64,000 nucleotides of DNA from Sedimentibacter sp. SX930 (GTDB taxonomy: Bacteria; Bacillota; Bacilli; Lactobacillales; Aerococcaceae): positions 62,001 through 126,000 of the forward strand of contig MUZD01000005.1 in the NCBI GenBank assembly GCA_002155105.1. Reading direction: 5' to 3'. The position numbers were made by a program, and so were the translations under genes. Under the pieces are notes generated by a model. That model was not told the DNA's origin and ran no database searches. It worked only from the letters and a program-made list of their open reading frames with translations. Shown here piece by piece: positions 10,602-18,710 of this stretch. Every line of letters begins with the position of its first letter. The first letter of the stretch is position 1.

Positions 10602-10741
10602 TGTATGGCAAAATGTCCAAACGCTACGGCTTCATCTATGTCGATCATGATGAAGGAAAAGGCAACTTGAAACGCAGCAAAAAAGAGTCGTTCCACTGGT
10701 ACAAGAAGTTCATCGCTTCAAACGAGGCCGATCTGGACTGA
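10601..10741 (+). pseudogene. C-terminal remnant of GH1 6-phospho-beta-glucosidase
   Basis: An open frame of 46 codons begins at an ATG overlapping the IIC stop and reads [18 protein letters not shown], then [15 protein letters not shown], ending LD. This is the conserved C-terminal end of glycoside hydrolase family 1 phospho-beta-glucosidases ([15 protein letters not shown]). Roughly 430 residues, including both catalytic glutamates, are missing, so it is catalytically dead. The fragment might still be translated by coupling to IIC. It shows that the operon once carried its own phospho-sugar hydrolase. Confidence 0.85.
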
Positions 10742-10813
10742 ATGTCCGGAGCGGACGCAACATTTTCTGTAAGGATCCAACACAAAAACACAGATAGATC
10801 GGGAGGAAAAAAT

Positions 10814-12139
10814 ATGATGGGTAGAGTGAAAAAAATGGCTAAAGTAACGGCATTGAGCGCGGTGGTTTTAGGAGGGTTGTTCGCAACGGCGGATCCGGTT
10901 TCGGCAAAAGAATTGAAGACGCAGCCATCATCCTATGAAACGGTCATCGAAGTGAAGGATTGGGGCGCAACGGTGACGAAGATCATCGTGGACTTGGGCA
11001 GGCCGGTTCCGCAAGGCTCCGTGACGACTGATACATTCCGCGTCAATGTCTCAAGAAGCGACAGCCGCTTAGAACCTTCCTTGCTGGGTGCGGGCATCGT
11101 GAATGTCACCAATGCCTATGTGGCCGACAAAGACGGCAATCCGGCCGTTCAGACTGGCCAGTATGCGGTGCTGGAAATGGAATACGGTCCGACTTTGGCC
11201 CTGAGCTCTGCTTTGAACTATCAGGTCGCTACCGGTCGCAATGATTGGACGACGAACGCCTACACCATCACGCAACAGACGGCTATCGAAACGCCGGCGG
11301 GCTCCGTATCCGGTCTGGTCGTCACGGAATTTGCCGGAACAACCAAGGAAATCATCGAAGATTTCGAAACCGGCGCATCGACCTTCGAAGACGTCACATT
11401 GACTTATGCTGACTACAGCCCGGCGCAGGACAACCAAGAAAATCCATTGATCATCTGGCTGCACGGAGGCGGGGAAGGCGGAACGGATGCGACAATCCCG
11501 TTGGCTGCAAACAAAGCGACTGCTTTGGCTACGGATGAGATCCAGTCCTACTTCGATGGAGCCTATGTCTTGGCTCCGCAGACACCGACCTATTGGATGG
11601 ACGGCATCGGCGGAAGAGCGGATGGTTCTTCCAAATACGAAGATGCTTTGATGGCATTGATTGAAGAGTACGTCGCCAATAATCCGGATGTCGACACCGA
11701 CCGAATCTATATCGGCGGACCTTCCAACGGCGGCTACATGACGATGCTGATGGTGCGGGATTACCCTGGCTACTTTGCTGCCGCTTTCCCTGTCTGCGAA
11801 GGTTTGAATGATGTTTTGATCTCGGATGCGGACATCCAGAATCTGGCGCAGACGCCGATCTGGTTCACTGCCGCCGCAAACGACATGGTGCTGCCTCCAG
11901 CAATCAATACGATTCCTACCTACAACCGCTTGTTGGCTGCCGGTGCGGATGTGTACATGACCTTGTTTGATAATGTCGAGGACACTTCCGGTCTGTATAC
12001 AAATGCGGACGGCACGCCTTATCAATACAATGGCCACTTCTCTTGGGTGTATGTCCACAACAATGAAGTGTCGACAGTGATCGACGGAACAGAGATCACA
12101 TTGATGCAATGGCTGGCCGAACAGTCCTTGAACGACTGA
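10814..12139 (+). CDS. Secreted alpha/beta-hydrolase (esterase/peptidase-like)
   Basis: 441 residues. The start chosen is the ATG after GGGAGGAAAAAAT; the frame is open to 10742 but without an RBS. A signal peptide is clear (KK, then ALSAVVLGGLFATA, cleavage near VSA-KE). Residues about 35-180 form a beta-rich N-terminal domain. The C-terminal hydrolase shows IIWLHGGGEGG (oxyanion region), nucleophile motif GGPSNGGYM (Ser about 310), a likely Asp in AANDMVLPP and His in NGHFSWVY. It resembles COG4099/PHB-depolymerase-like esterases, including carbohydrate esterases. It follows the PTS genes in the same direction with a terminator behind it, so it may work on an extracellular glycan. Confidence 0.75.
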   Translation: MMGRVKKMAKVTALSAVVLGGLFATADPVSAKELKTQPSSYETVIEVKDWGATVTKIIVDLGRPVPQGSVTTDTFRVNVSRSDSRLEPSLLGAGIVNVTNAYVADKDGNPAVQTGQYAVLEMEYGPTLALSSALNYQVATGRNDWTTNAYTITQQTAIETPAGSVSGLVVTEFAGTTKEIIEDFETGASTFEDVTLTYADYSPAQDNQENPLIIWLHGGGEGGTDATIPLAANKATALATDEIQSYFDGAYVLAPQTPTYWMDGIGGRADGSSKYEDALMALIEEYVANNPDVDTDRIYIGGPSNGGYMTMLMVRDYPGYFAAAFPVCEGLNDVLISDADIQNLAQTPIWFTAAANDMVLPPAINTIPTYNRLLAAGADVYMTLFDNVEDTSGLYTNADGTPYQYNGHFSWVYVHNNEVSTVIDGTEITLMQWLAEQSLND

Positions 12140-12162
12140 TCTATTTGATGCACCTTTTATAA

Positions 12163-12212
12163 AACAAACAGCCTCCGGAAGTCCGTAACATACGGATTTC
12201 TGGAGGCTGTTT
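12163..12212 (+). terminator. Terminator after the esterase gene
   Basis: AAACAGCCTCCGGAA...CCGTA pairs with TACGG...TTCTGGAGGCTGTTT; long stem with a T-rich end. Confidence 0.9.
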
Positions 12213-12314
12213 TATGTCGTTTTGACGCTTTAAGAGAGTGGGTATCAGTGGGCGGACAGCGGTTTGTCGGACAATGACCAGCTTTCTACGACGCGTGCTC
12301 CTATCATTCGGGCA

Positions 12315-12492
12315 GCCGAATTCCCGGCGAACGGCTTCACACCGGGAAACTGACCCATTCCGTTGGCCGAATTCCCGGCGAACGGCTTCACACCGGGAAA
12401 CCGACTCATTCCGACAGCCGAATTCCCGGCGAACGGCTTCACACCGGGAACCCGACCCATTTCCGTTAGCCGAATTCCCGGTGAGCTCCCGC
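12315..12492 (+). repeat. Palindromic tandem array A (51-nt period, 3 full units and a partial)
   Basis: Units start at 12315, 12366, 12417 and (partial) 12469. Each holds a palindromic core TTCCCGGCGAA...TTCACACCGGGAA starting at 12323, 12374, 12425 and 12477, so the spacing is 51, 51 and 52 nt. The intervening 27 nt are also alike (ACTGACCCATTCCG type). Read on the minus strand the core is closest to the cores of the arrays at 53.0 and 54.2 kb. The last copy is cut after CCCGGTGAGCTCCCG, directly before the promoter region of a small gene. Confidence 0.85.
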
Positions 12493-12535
12493 AATCTTTG
12501 TGCTATGATGGTAAAAAAGCAGGGGAGGAATCGTG

Positions 12536-12715
12536 ATGGTTGAACTGGATCGGTTGGTCAAACTGCTCGTGGAGAAGATGCTGCGGTCGTCCAAAGAACC
12601 GGAGCCAAGCGGGAGTGGGACCGATGAGGGAAAAGCAGTAGGGCATAAGCCCCAAGAGCGTGTTTCGGAGGGAACTGCTAAAGACGCAACGGACAAAAAA
12701 ATGCCTGAAGGGTGA
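12536..12715 (+). CDS. Small hypothetical protein
   Basis: 59 residues, MVELDRLVKLLVEKMLRS at the start (amphipathic helix), then a polar Gly/Ser/Glu/Lys-rich tail. No family recognised. Support is a strong AGGGGAGGAA 6 nt before ATG (or GTG at 12533) and a TATGAT -10-like hexamer about 25 nt upstream. The tail looks disordered. Could be a small regulatory or stress protein; function unknown and reality only moderately sure. Confidence 0.45.
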   Translation: MVELDRLVKLLVEKMLRSSKEPEPSGSGTDEGKAVGHKPQERVSEGTAKDATDKKMPEG

Positions 12716-12726
12716 TTCCCTTCAGA
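12694..12726 (-). terminator. Terminator of the minus-strand gene at 12722-13030
   Basis: Stem CTGAAGGG / CCCTTCAG with a 5-nt loop; on the minus strand it is followed by GCATTTTTTT. It overlaps the stop codons of both convergent genes. Confidence 0.85.
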
Positions 12727-13030
12727 CATATTGGAGCAGTTCGTCGTAATAAAGTTTTGTGATCAATTCCCGGTCGGCCGTAGTTGGTTTGTCGATGTAG
12801 ATGACGTATTCGGCATCCCAGGTATAGGCGGATGTGCCTTCCAAAAACGGATTTTCTACGGGCGTTTCGGTTTCCAATTCGGCGATGAGGACGGCGATGT
12901 AGTCTTCGCTTTCGGTTTCGTCATGGAAGTCGAAGTCATCGCTTGTCTCGATGTAGAGTTTGTAGGCTTTGTTCGGGTGCTCGGCTTTGAATTTTTGGAT
13001 GATCGCAATTTCTTTGTCCAAGTTTCTCAT
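12722..13030 (-). CDS. Acidic hypothetical protein
   Basis: 102 residues, strongly acidic in the centre (DDFDFHDETESEDY), with a C-terminal AEYVIYIDKPTTADRELI. No signal peptide or membrane segment. ATG preceded by GAAGGGAGC at 8 nt. I do not recognise the family. It has its own terminator and stands alone, convergent with the small gene at 12536. Confidence 0.6.
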   Translation of the reverse strand: MRNLDKEIAIIQKFKAEHPNKAYKLYIETSDDFDFHDETESEDYIAVLIAELETETPVENPFLEGTSAYTWDAEYVIYIDKPTTADRELITKLYYDELLQYV

Positions 13031-13188
13031 GATGCTTGCTCCCTTCGGAAATGGCTTTGGATCAAGTGTTTTCTATAGGTCTATCATAACATTCTCTACC
13101 CGCATCTGCACTCAATAACGCGGCGATGGGGGACGTTCGCGGGATGATGGATTATGATGGAAATAAACAATTTTAAGGAGGGATCAGC

Positions 13189-13866
13189 ATGGGTATCGCA
13201 ATTTTGCAGCACGTGGATTTTGAAGGGCCAGGTGAAATCGAGAATTGGTGCCGACAGACCGGAAATGAATATAAGGTATACCGCCTATTTCTGGGGGAAG
13301 CTTTGCCGAAAGCGGAGGAAACGGATTTCCTGGTGATATTGGGCGGTCCCATGAGCGTCCTGGATGAACTGCCTTGGCTGGAGGAGGAGCGCCAGCTTAT
13401 CCGCGCACTCATCAGCCAGGGCAAGCCAGTGTTTGGCGTTTGTCTCGGCGGACAGCAGATCGCCAAAGCTTTGGGGGCTGACATTTTTCAGGGGGCCTAC
13501 CGGGAAGCAGGCTGGCTGCCGATCCGAACGATAAGCTCGACAACTGTCGGCGATTTGCCTGAGGAAATGGTCGTGTTCCATTGGCACGGGGAACAATTCG
13601 GCTTGCCGGAAGGAGCGGAGCGCCTGTTCGCAAGCGATGTCTGTCCGAACCAGGGCTTTGTCTATAAAAGTAACGTGATCGGCCTGCAATTCCATTTCGA
13701 GTCCACAAAGGAGAGCATCGAGAGCATTCTCCAGAACGATGCGTCATTCTTGGATGGCACCGCCTATACGCAGACGGCAGTAGAAATCCGGAATTATCCG
13801 ATTCCAGCGAGCAACCGGGAGCTGCTTTATCGGTTGTTGGACCGGTTGAATCGTAATTTCCTGTGA
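13189..13866 (+). CDS. Class I glutamine amidotransferase (GATase1) protein
   Basis: 225 residues, a free-standing type 1 glutamine amidotransferase of the GuaA-like/YfeJ group. Triad visible: nucleophile in GVCLGGQQIAKAL (Cys about 85), and the His-x-Glu in GLQFHFES (about 167). LGGPMSV near residue 50 and FHWHGEQF near 130 are family landmarks. No synthase domain is attached and no neighbour suggests a partner; such proteins may deglutamylate small molecules. AAGGAGGG precedes the ATG. Monocistronic. Confidence 0.85.
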   Translation: MGIAILQHVDFEGPGEIENWCRQTGNEYKVYRLFLGEALPKAEETDFLVILGGPMSVLDELPWLEEERQLIRALISQGKPVFGVCLGGQQIAKALGADIFQGAYREAGWLPIRTISSTTVGDLPEEMVVFHWHGEQFGLPEGAERLFASDVCPNQGFVYKSNVIGLQFHFESTKESIESILQNDASFLDGTAYTQTAVEIRNYPIPASNRELLYRLLDRLNRNFL

Positions 13867-13918
13867 AAGAATGATTTGTCGGTTGTTCCACGTTTATGTA
13901 TCTAATATCCGGAAGCGC

Positions 13919-13953
13919 AGAAAGAGGCTGGGACAAAATCCCAGCCTCTTTCT
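13919..13953. terminator. Bidirectional terminator between GATase and HAD genes
   Basis: Perfect 15-bp stem AGAAAGAGGCTGGGA / TCCCAGCCTCTTTCT with loop CAAAA. It serves the plus-strand amidotransferase and the minus-strand rib/HAD run. Confidence 0.9.
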
Positions 13954-13957
13954 ATTG

Positions 13958-14623
13958 TTACAGCAAGTCATTCAATTCGCGGATATCGTCTATCAGCGCA
14001 TCCGCCGAATCCAGTTCCCCGGGAAAGCCGAAGCCGTAGCGGCAACCGACTGTGCGGACGGGATGATGTTCGGCGACCTCGATGTCCTGGAAACGGTCGC
14101 CCACAATCAGGTAGCCGCCAGGGAAAACCGATTGGATCGATTCGAAGATTTCATATTTTGGGATGAAGCTGAAGTCTTCGGTGCAGTACATGCCGTCGAA
14201 GTAGCGGTCCAAGCCGAAGCTTTCCCGGTGCGCTTCCATATAGGCGCGGCTGCAGTTGCTCAAGAAGACCAAGCGGTAGCCTTTTTCCTTCAATGCCTGC
14301 AAGGTTTCCAGAGCGCCATCGTAAAGGATGGCCTGCCCGGTTTGGGCTTTTTCCAGCAGGATCTGTCCGATCATTTTTGAGGCCTTCGATCGGATTTCTT
14401 CTTCTAGGTCAGGCATGAAATTTTCCCACATGGCTTTACTGCTGTAGCCCAGCCACTTCGTGATTTCAGCATCCGCCCAATCCCTTGGAGCGGCGTGGCC
14501 GCCTTCAACAAGAAAAGCATAGGCTTGTTTGAAAGCGTGAATGTAATTCCGGGTACTGTCATGGAGGGTGCCGTCGTAGTCAAGGATGATGGTGCGGACA
14601 CCTTTGAACATTAGTTTTTCCAT
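13958..14623 (-). CDS. HAD-superfamily phosphatase, last gene of the rib run
   Basis: 221 residues. HAD motif I LDYDGTLHD (about residue 15), a helical cap, motif II VFLSNCSR (about 120), motif III Lys in IPKYEIF and motif IV IVGDRFQDIE. This is the subclass I (phosphoglycolate/phosphoglucomutase-like) layout. The start lies 6 nt after the ribH stop; an internal ATG at 14611 is an alternative start. As the fifth gene of a riboflavin operon it is a candidate for the ARPP phosphatase step (dephosphorylation of 5-amino-6-ribitylaminouracil phosphate), which HAD enzymes perform in other bacteria. Family certain, substrate inferred. Confidence 0.85.
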   Translation of the reverse strand: MEKLMFKGVRTIILDYDGTLHDSTRNYIHAFKQAYAFLVEGGHAAPRDWADAEITKWLGYSSKAMWENFMPDLEEEIRSKASKMIGQILLEKAQTGQAILYDGALETLQALKEKGYRLVFLSNCSRAYMEAHRESFGLDRYFDGMYCTEDFSFIPKYEIFESIQSVFPGGYLIVGDRFQDIEVAEHHPVRTVGCRYGFGFPGELDSADALIDDIRELNDLL

Positions 14624-14629
14624 AAACTT

Positions 14630-15091
14630 CTATAAATTTTTAAGCAGATTGGCCATTTCGATGGCAGATACAGCACAATCATAGCCTTTGTTGCCCGCTT
14701 TCGTGCCGGCGCGCTCGATGGCTTGTTCGATCGTGTCGGTCGTCAGTACACCAAAGATGACCGGAACGCCTGTATTCATGGATGCTGTCGCTACGCCTTT
14801 TGAAACTTCCGAGCAGACATAGTCGAAATGCGCCGTTGCGCCTTTGATGACGGCGCCCAAAGTGATGACAGCATCGTATTTTCCGGAAGCCGCCATTTTT
14901 TGCGCTACCAATGGGATCTCGTATGCGCCCGGCACCCATGCCAAGTCGATGGCATCTTCAGCCACGCCATGGCGCTTCAAGCCGTCCAAGGCACCGCCCA
15001 CCAATTTCGAGCCGATGAATTCGTTGAATCTTGCCACCACGATAGCGATTTTTAAATCCTGTGCAATTAATTGTCCTTCGATGATGTTCAT
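14630..15091 (-). CDS. ribH: 6,7-dimethyl-8-ribityllumazine synthase
   Basis: Condenses 5-amino-6-ribitylaminouracil with dihydroxybutanone phosphate; forms 60-mer or pentamer shells. 153 residues, normal. Motifs: [39 protein letters not shown] (catalytic His), [12 protein letters not shown]. The start is the ATG just after AGGAGG; the frame runs 30 codons further upstream but into the intergenic region. 28 nt after ribBA. Confidence 0.97.
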   Translation of the reverse strand: MNIIEGQLIAQDLKIAIVVARFNEFIGSKLVGGALDGLKRHGVAEDAIDLAWVPGAYEIPLVAQKMAASGKYDAVITLGAVIKGATAHFDYVCSEVSKGVATASMNTGVPVIFGVLTTDTIEQAIERAGTKAGNKGYDCAVSAIEMANLLKNL

Positions 15092-15119
15092 TTTTTTTTC
15101 CTCCTGTTTGGTTGTTTTT

Positions 15120-16316
15120 TTATAAATCCAAATAATGCCCCATCTTTTGTTTCTTTGTTTCCATGTAGCGCTGCGTTTCATCGAAGATCTCCAGCTGGAT
15201 CGGAAGCCTTTCGGTGATCTTCACACCGTGCTTTTTCAATCCTTCTATCTTAAGCGGATTGTTCGTCAAAAGCCGGATTTCCTTGACGCCCAAGTCTTGC
15301 AGCATCTCGTCAGCCATGTAGTATTCGCGCAGATCGCTTGGGAATCCCAGAATCAGATTGGCTTCAACTGTGTCGTAGCCTTGGTCCTGCAGCGAATAAG
15401 CGTGGATTTTGTTGACGAGCCCGATGCCGCGTCCTTCCTGGCGCAAGTAGACCAAGACCCCTCGGCCTGCCTCGGCGATCTGCTTCATGGCCGCGTCCAA
15501 TTGCTGGCCGCAGTCGCAGCGTTTCGATCCGAAGACATCGCCGGTCAAGCACTCGGAATGGACGCGCACCAGCACGGGTTCTTCCGTCGTGACATCGCCC
15601 ATGACCAAAGCGACGTGGTGTTCGTCTGCGTCGATCTTGCTCACGTAAGTGTAGATGTCGAACTCACCGTATTTGGTGGGTAGTTTGGCTTTGCCTTCGC
15701 GCTTGTAGAGCTGTTCGTTCTCCTTGCGGTAGGCGATCAGGTCGGCGATCGTGCCGATCTTCAGGTCATGTTGTTTGGCGAAAGTGATCAGTTCGTCTGT
15801 GCGCATCATCGTGCCGTCATCGGCCATGATTTCGCAGCAGAGCCCTGCCGGCTTCAGACCGGCCAAACGCGCCAAGTCGACGGTGGCTTCGGTGTGGCCG
15901 TTGCGAGCGAGCACGCCGTTGTCCACTGCTTTCAGTGGGAAGATGTGGCCGGGTCGGCGGAAATCTTCGGGCTGGGCATTATCCTCTACTGCCTTCATGA
16001 CGGTCAAAGAGCGTTCGAAGGCCGAGATGCCGGTTGTCGTCTCAACGTGATCGATGGCGACGGTGAAGGCTGTCCCATGATTATCGGTGTTGCGGTCCAC
16101 CATCGGAGTCAGCACCAGTTTCTCGGTGAGTGTCCGATCCATCGGCATACAGATTAAGCCTTTCGCGTAGATGGCCATGAAATTGATGTTTTCCGGAGTC
16201 GCGAATTCGGCTGCGCAGATCAGATCGCCTTCATTTTCGCGATCCTCATCATCGACAAGCACGATGATTTTGCCGGCTTTGATGTCCGCGATTATTTCTT
16301 CAGATGTGTTGAACAT
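15120..16316 (-). CDS. ribBA: Bifunctional DHBP synthase / GTP cyclohydrolase II
   Basis: 398 residues. N-terminal RibB domain (1-200) makes 3,4-dihydroxy-2-butanone 4-phosphate from ribulose 5-phosphate: [25 protein letters not shown]-terminal RibA domain (205-398) opens GTP: zinc ligands in [24 protein letters not shown], and NNPLKIEGL. Both catalytic sets look intact. Between ribE and ribH. Confidence 0.97.
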   Translation of the reverse strand: MFNTSEEIIADIKAGKIIVLVDDEDRENEGDLICAAEFATPENINFMAIYAKGLICMPMDRTLTEKLVLTPMVDRNTDNHGTAFTVAIDHVETTTGISAFERSLTVMKAVEDNAQPEDFRRPGHIFPLKAVDNGVLARNGHTEATVDLARLAGLKPAGLCCEIMADDGTMMRTDELITFAKQHDLKIGTIADLIAYRKENEQLYKREGKAKLPTKYGEFDIYTYVSKIDADEHHVALVMGDVTTEEPVLVRVHSECLTGDVFGSKRCDCGQQLDAAMKQIAEAGRGVLVYLRQEGRGIGLVNKIHAYSLQDQGYDTVEANLILGFPSDLREYYMADEMLQDLGVKEIRLLTNNPLKIEGLKKHGVKITERLPIQLEIFDETQRYMETKKQKMGHYLDL

Positions 16317-16339
16317 GTATGTTTCCCTCCTTATTTCTT

Positions 16340-16993
16340 TCAGAAAAAGCCGTTCTCTTGCAAGAAAGCTTCAGATAGGTTGCTTTGTTTTGTTTGTGTT
16401 TTAGGGCTCAGGCCCAGCAGTTTTTCCACGTATTTTCCGATGATGTCGCACTCCAGATTGACCGTGTCGCCCAGCTTCTTCTCAAGCAGGATCGTCTCCG
16501 CTCCGGTATGGGGAATGATGGATACCTGGAACGATTGGTTGTCGACCGTCGCCACAGTCAGGCTGACGCCGTCGATGGCGATCGAGCCTTTTTCGATGAT
16601 GTAGCGGAGCAGTTCGGGGCCGGCTGAGATGGTGATCCAGACGGCATTATCGTCCTTGCGGTATTCCTTGATCGATCCGGTGCCGTCGATGTGGCCGCTG
16701 ACGATGTGCCCGCCTAGGCGGGTATCAAGCTGCAATGCCCGTTCCAGATTGACGCGGCCGCCCATCTGCAGGGCGCCTAGATTGGAGCGCTGCAGTGTTT
16801 CCGGCATGACGTCCGCATCGAAGGCATCCTTATGCAGCTTCGTTACCGTCAGGCAGACGCCGTTGGTGGAAATGCTGTCTCCGATTTTTGTCCCGATCAG
16901 CACTTTTTTGCCGCCGACAGTGACGACGGAAGATTTTTGCCCATGGCGGATGCCTTTTAAGGTGCCGACTTCTTCGATGATTCCAGTAAACAT
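16340..16993 (-). CDS. ribE: Riboflavin synthase alpha subunit
   Basis: 217 residues. Dismutes two lumazine molecules to riboflavin. Begins with [11 protein letters not shown], the signature of the family; two lumazine-binding repeats (1-95 and 96-195), each with a GDSI/S.NGVCLTV-type or IDGVSLTV motif and [12 protein letters not shown] at the junction. 24 nt upstream of ribBA. Confidence 0.97.
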   Translation of the reverse strand: MFTGIIEEVGTLKGIRHGQKSSVVTVGGKKVLIGTKIGDSISTNGVCLTVTKLHKDAFDADVMPETLQRSNLGALQMGGRVNLERALQLDTRLGGHIVSGHIDGTGSIKEYRKDDNAVWITISAGPELLRYIIEKGSIAIDGVSLTVATVDNQSFQVSIIPHTGAETILLEKKLGDTVNLECDIIGKYVEKLLGLSPKTQTKQSNLSEAFLQENGFF

Positions 16994-17016
16994 GAATTTC
17001 CTCCCACTTTCCTCTA

Positions 17017-18120
17017 TTATTCGTTCTTGGAAATGTAGCCTTCCAAGAGGATGTCTTCCCCGACGGTGCTGGCCTTCAACTCGACCACGCTAAAAGCTTG
17101 GCTCAGCTTCTCGATGCCATCTCCGCCGACAGGTGTTTTTGCCGTTTCCCCGCCGATCAATTTCGGAGCGACGTAGACTTGCACTTTGTCGACGATGCCC
17201 GCCTGCAGGGCAGAAAAGTTCAAAGTTGCGCCGCCTTCCAGGAGGATGCTGTCGATGCCGCGCTCCCCGAGGGCGCTCATCAGCGCATTCAGGTCGGTCT
17301 GGCCGTCTTTGTCGGGTACGGTCAAAAGCTCGATGCCGGATTCTTCGAGCCGGGCTGCCTTGCTGCGGTCCGCCCGTTCTGTCGTTGCGATAAGAGTCTT
17401 GGCCACATCCTGGTTTTGGAGCACTTTTGCTTCCAGCGGGATACGCAAGGTGCTGTCGACGATGATCCGCACCGGGTTTTTTCCTCCCGGAATGCGGGAG
17501 GTCAGCTGCGGATCGTCCATGATGACGGTCTGGACGCCGACCATGATGCCACTGAGGGCGTTGCGCAGTTGGTGTACGCGTTCCCTGGCGGCAGGTCCGG
17601 TGATCCATTGCGATTCTCCGGTCCGGGTCGCGATCTTTCCGTCCAGGGACATCGCTGCTTTCATGACGACGAAGGGCTCTTTTTTGACGATGTATTTCAT
17701 GAATATTTCATTCAAACGGATGCTTTCTTCGGCCAGTATATCTGTCACCACTTCAATGCCGGCAGCCTGCAGTTTCTTGACGCCGCGCCCGGAAACCAAT
17801 GGATTGGGATCCAAAGCCGCGATGACGACCCGCCCGATTTTCTTTTCGATGATCTTGTCGGAGCAGGGCGGTGTTTTACCGTAATGGGAGCAGGGTTCCA
17901 AGGTCACGTAGATGGTCGCGCCGGCCACATCTTCTGTTGCCGAGCGGAACGCGTTCACTTCAGCATGGCCTTCCCCGAATTTTTCGTGGTAGCCGGATCC
18001 GATTATGCGTCCGTCCTTGACGATGATGGCGCCGACCATCGGATTTGGTGCGACGGTCCCGCGGCCTTTCTCTGCCAGTTCCAGAGCCATTTGCATAAAG
18101 TGTGTATCTTTATCTTGCAT
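17017..18120 (-). CDS. ribD: Bifunctional deaminase/reductase RibD
   Basis: 367 residues. N-terminal zinc deaminase: GHAEVNAF and PCSHYGKTPPC (zinc Cys). C-terminal NADPH reductase: MKAAMSLDGKIATRTGESQWITG and LLEGGATLN. Catalyses the second and third steps after GTP opening. First gene of the rib run, behind the FMN riboswitch and two terminators. Confidence 0.97.
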   Translation of the reverse strand: MQDKDTHFMQMALELAEKGRGTVAPNPMVGAIIVKDGRIIGSGYHEKFGEGHAEVNAFRSATEDVAGATIYVTLEPCSHYGKTPPCSDKIIEKKIGRVVIAALDPNPLVSGRGVKKLQAAGIEVVTDILAEESIRLNEIFMKYIVKKEPFVVMKAAMSLDGKIATRTGESQWITGPAARERVHQLRNALSGIMVGVQTVIMDDPQLTSRIPGGKNPVRIIVDSTLRIPLEAKVLQNQDVAKTLIATTERADRSKAARLEESGIELLTVPDKDGQTDLNALMSALGERGIDSILLEGGATLNFSALQAGIVDKVQVYVAPKLIGGETAKTPVGGDGIEKLSQAFSVVELKASTVGEDILLEGYISKNE

Positions 18121-18150
18121 CTTTGTGTGCCTCCCTTTTCCAAAATAAAG

Positions 18151-18180
18151 AGCCCTGAACAGTTTCTGCTTCAGGGCTCG
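18151..18180 (-). terminator. Second leader hairpin before ribD
   Basis: On the minus strand GAGCCCTGAA...TTCAGGGCTC then TTTATTTT, 30 nt upstream of the ribD start. Together with the hairpin at 18206 it makes two terminators in series in the rib leader. Confidence 0.7.
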
Positions 18181-18205
18181 ACAAAGGAAGGCCAGCTAAA
18201 TAAAG

Positions 18206-18242
18206 CCAAAAATCCCTGGGCATAGACTACACCCAGGGATTG
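18206..18242 (-). terminator. First rib leader terminator (riboswitch expression platform)
   Basis: On the minus strand AATCCCTGGG...CCCAGGGATT followed by TTTGG; stem 10 bp. It lies 80 nt after the FMN aptamer and is the likely terminator formed when FMN is bound. Confidence 0.75.
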
Positions 18243-18319
18243 ACGTTCCGATTCATGAACGGATGGCGCGAAAACGTTTTTTGTATGACAAATAAACGTA
18301 GCGTGCCATTCGATAAATG

Positions 18320-18437
18320 GTTCTTGTCTTCTTTCATCCAGACTCTGACTGTCGGCTTCGGAATTTAACCGAATCTGCTTTAAAGGCTCGTGGGCTTTAC
18401 CACCGGTAGGGATTTTCACCCGTCCCTGAAGACTATT
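18320..18437 (-). ncRNA. FMN riboswitch (RFN element)
   Basis: On the minus strand the aptamer reads AGGGACGGGTGAAAATCCC, then TACCGGTGGTAAAGCCCACG and AGCC, and ends with CCGACAGTCAGAGTCTGGAT and GAAAGAAGA. These are the conserved blocks of the RFN element. It sits in the ribD leader, so the whole rib run should be shut down by FMN. Confidence 0.95.
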
Positions 18438-18453
18438 CAATTAAGTTGTCTCT

Positions 18454-18482
18454 AGGATAATCCCAATCAGTACTATTGTCAA
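18454..18482 (-). promoter_or_regulatory. Promoter of the rib operon
   Basis: Minus strand TTGACA (18477-18482), 17-nt spacer, TATCCT (18454-18459). Start about 18447, a few bases before the FMN aptamer. Confidence 0.8.
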
Positions 18483-18595
18483 ATTAAAATTTTCGCAAAC
18501 AAATGTTCAACCGCAGAGTGGTTAGGGCAGCGGCAAAGGCCAGTCTTTGGCTCGATGAATCGCACCTTATTCTATACATATAATTAAAATAAAGT

Positions 18596-18624
18596 TTGTA
18601 ATTGATTAGAATTGGGTATAAAAT
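18596..18624 (+). promoter_or_regulatory. Putative promoter of the OTC gene
   Basis: TTGTAA at 18596, 17-nt spacer, TAAAAT at 18619 (overlapping TATAAA at 18617). The AT-rich stretch just upstream (TATACATATAATTA) is a possible ArgR site but too loose to call. Confidence 0.5.
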
Positions 18625-18710
18625 GAGTCCAATAATAGTCGCATCATGACTCGGAAATGATTGTTCACAAGAACGAGAGTGAGAATATAATTAAAAGGGG
18701 ATGGCAGAAT

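Noticed and set aside
12315-12492. CRISPR array
   Set aside because: Spacers are near-identical to each other, the period is constant because the whole unit repeats, and no cas genes are near. Same reasoning for the arrays at 30.7, 53.0 and 54.2 kb.
12141-12494. Minus-strand frame with repeated SRCEAVRREFG blocks
   Set aside because: The peptide repeat is simply the translation of the 51-nt palindromic array (51 is divisible by three) plus the esterase terminator; no RBS and it crosses a terminator.
18657-18710. Upstream ATG for the ornithine carbamoyltransferase
   Set aside because: No RBS before it, and the extra 18 residues do not fit the family; the AAAAGGGGA site sets the TTG at 18711.
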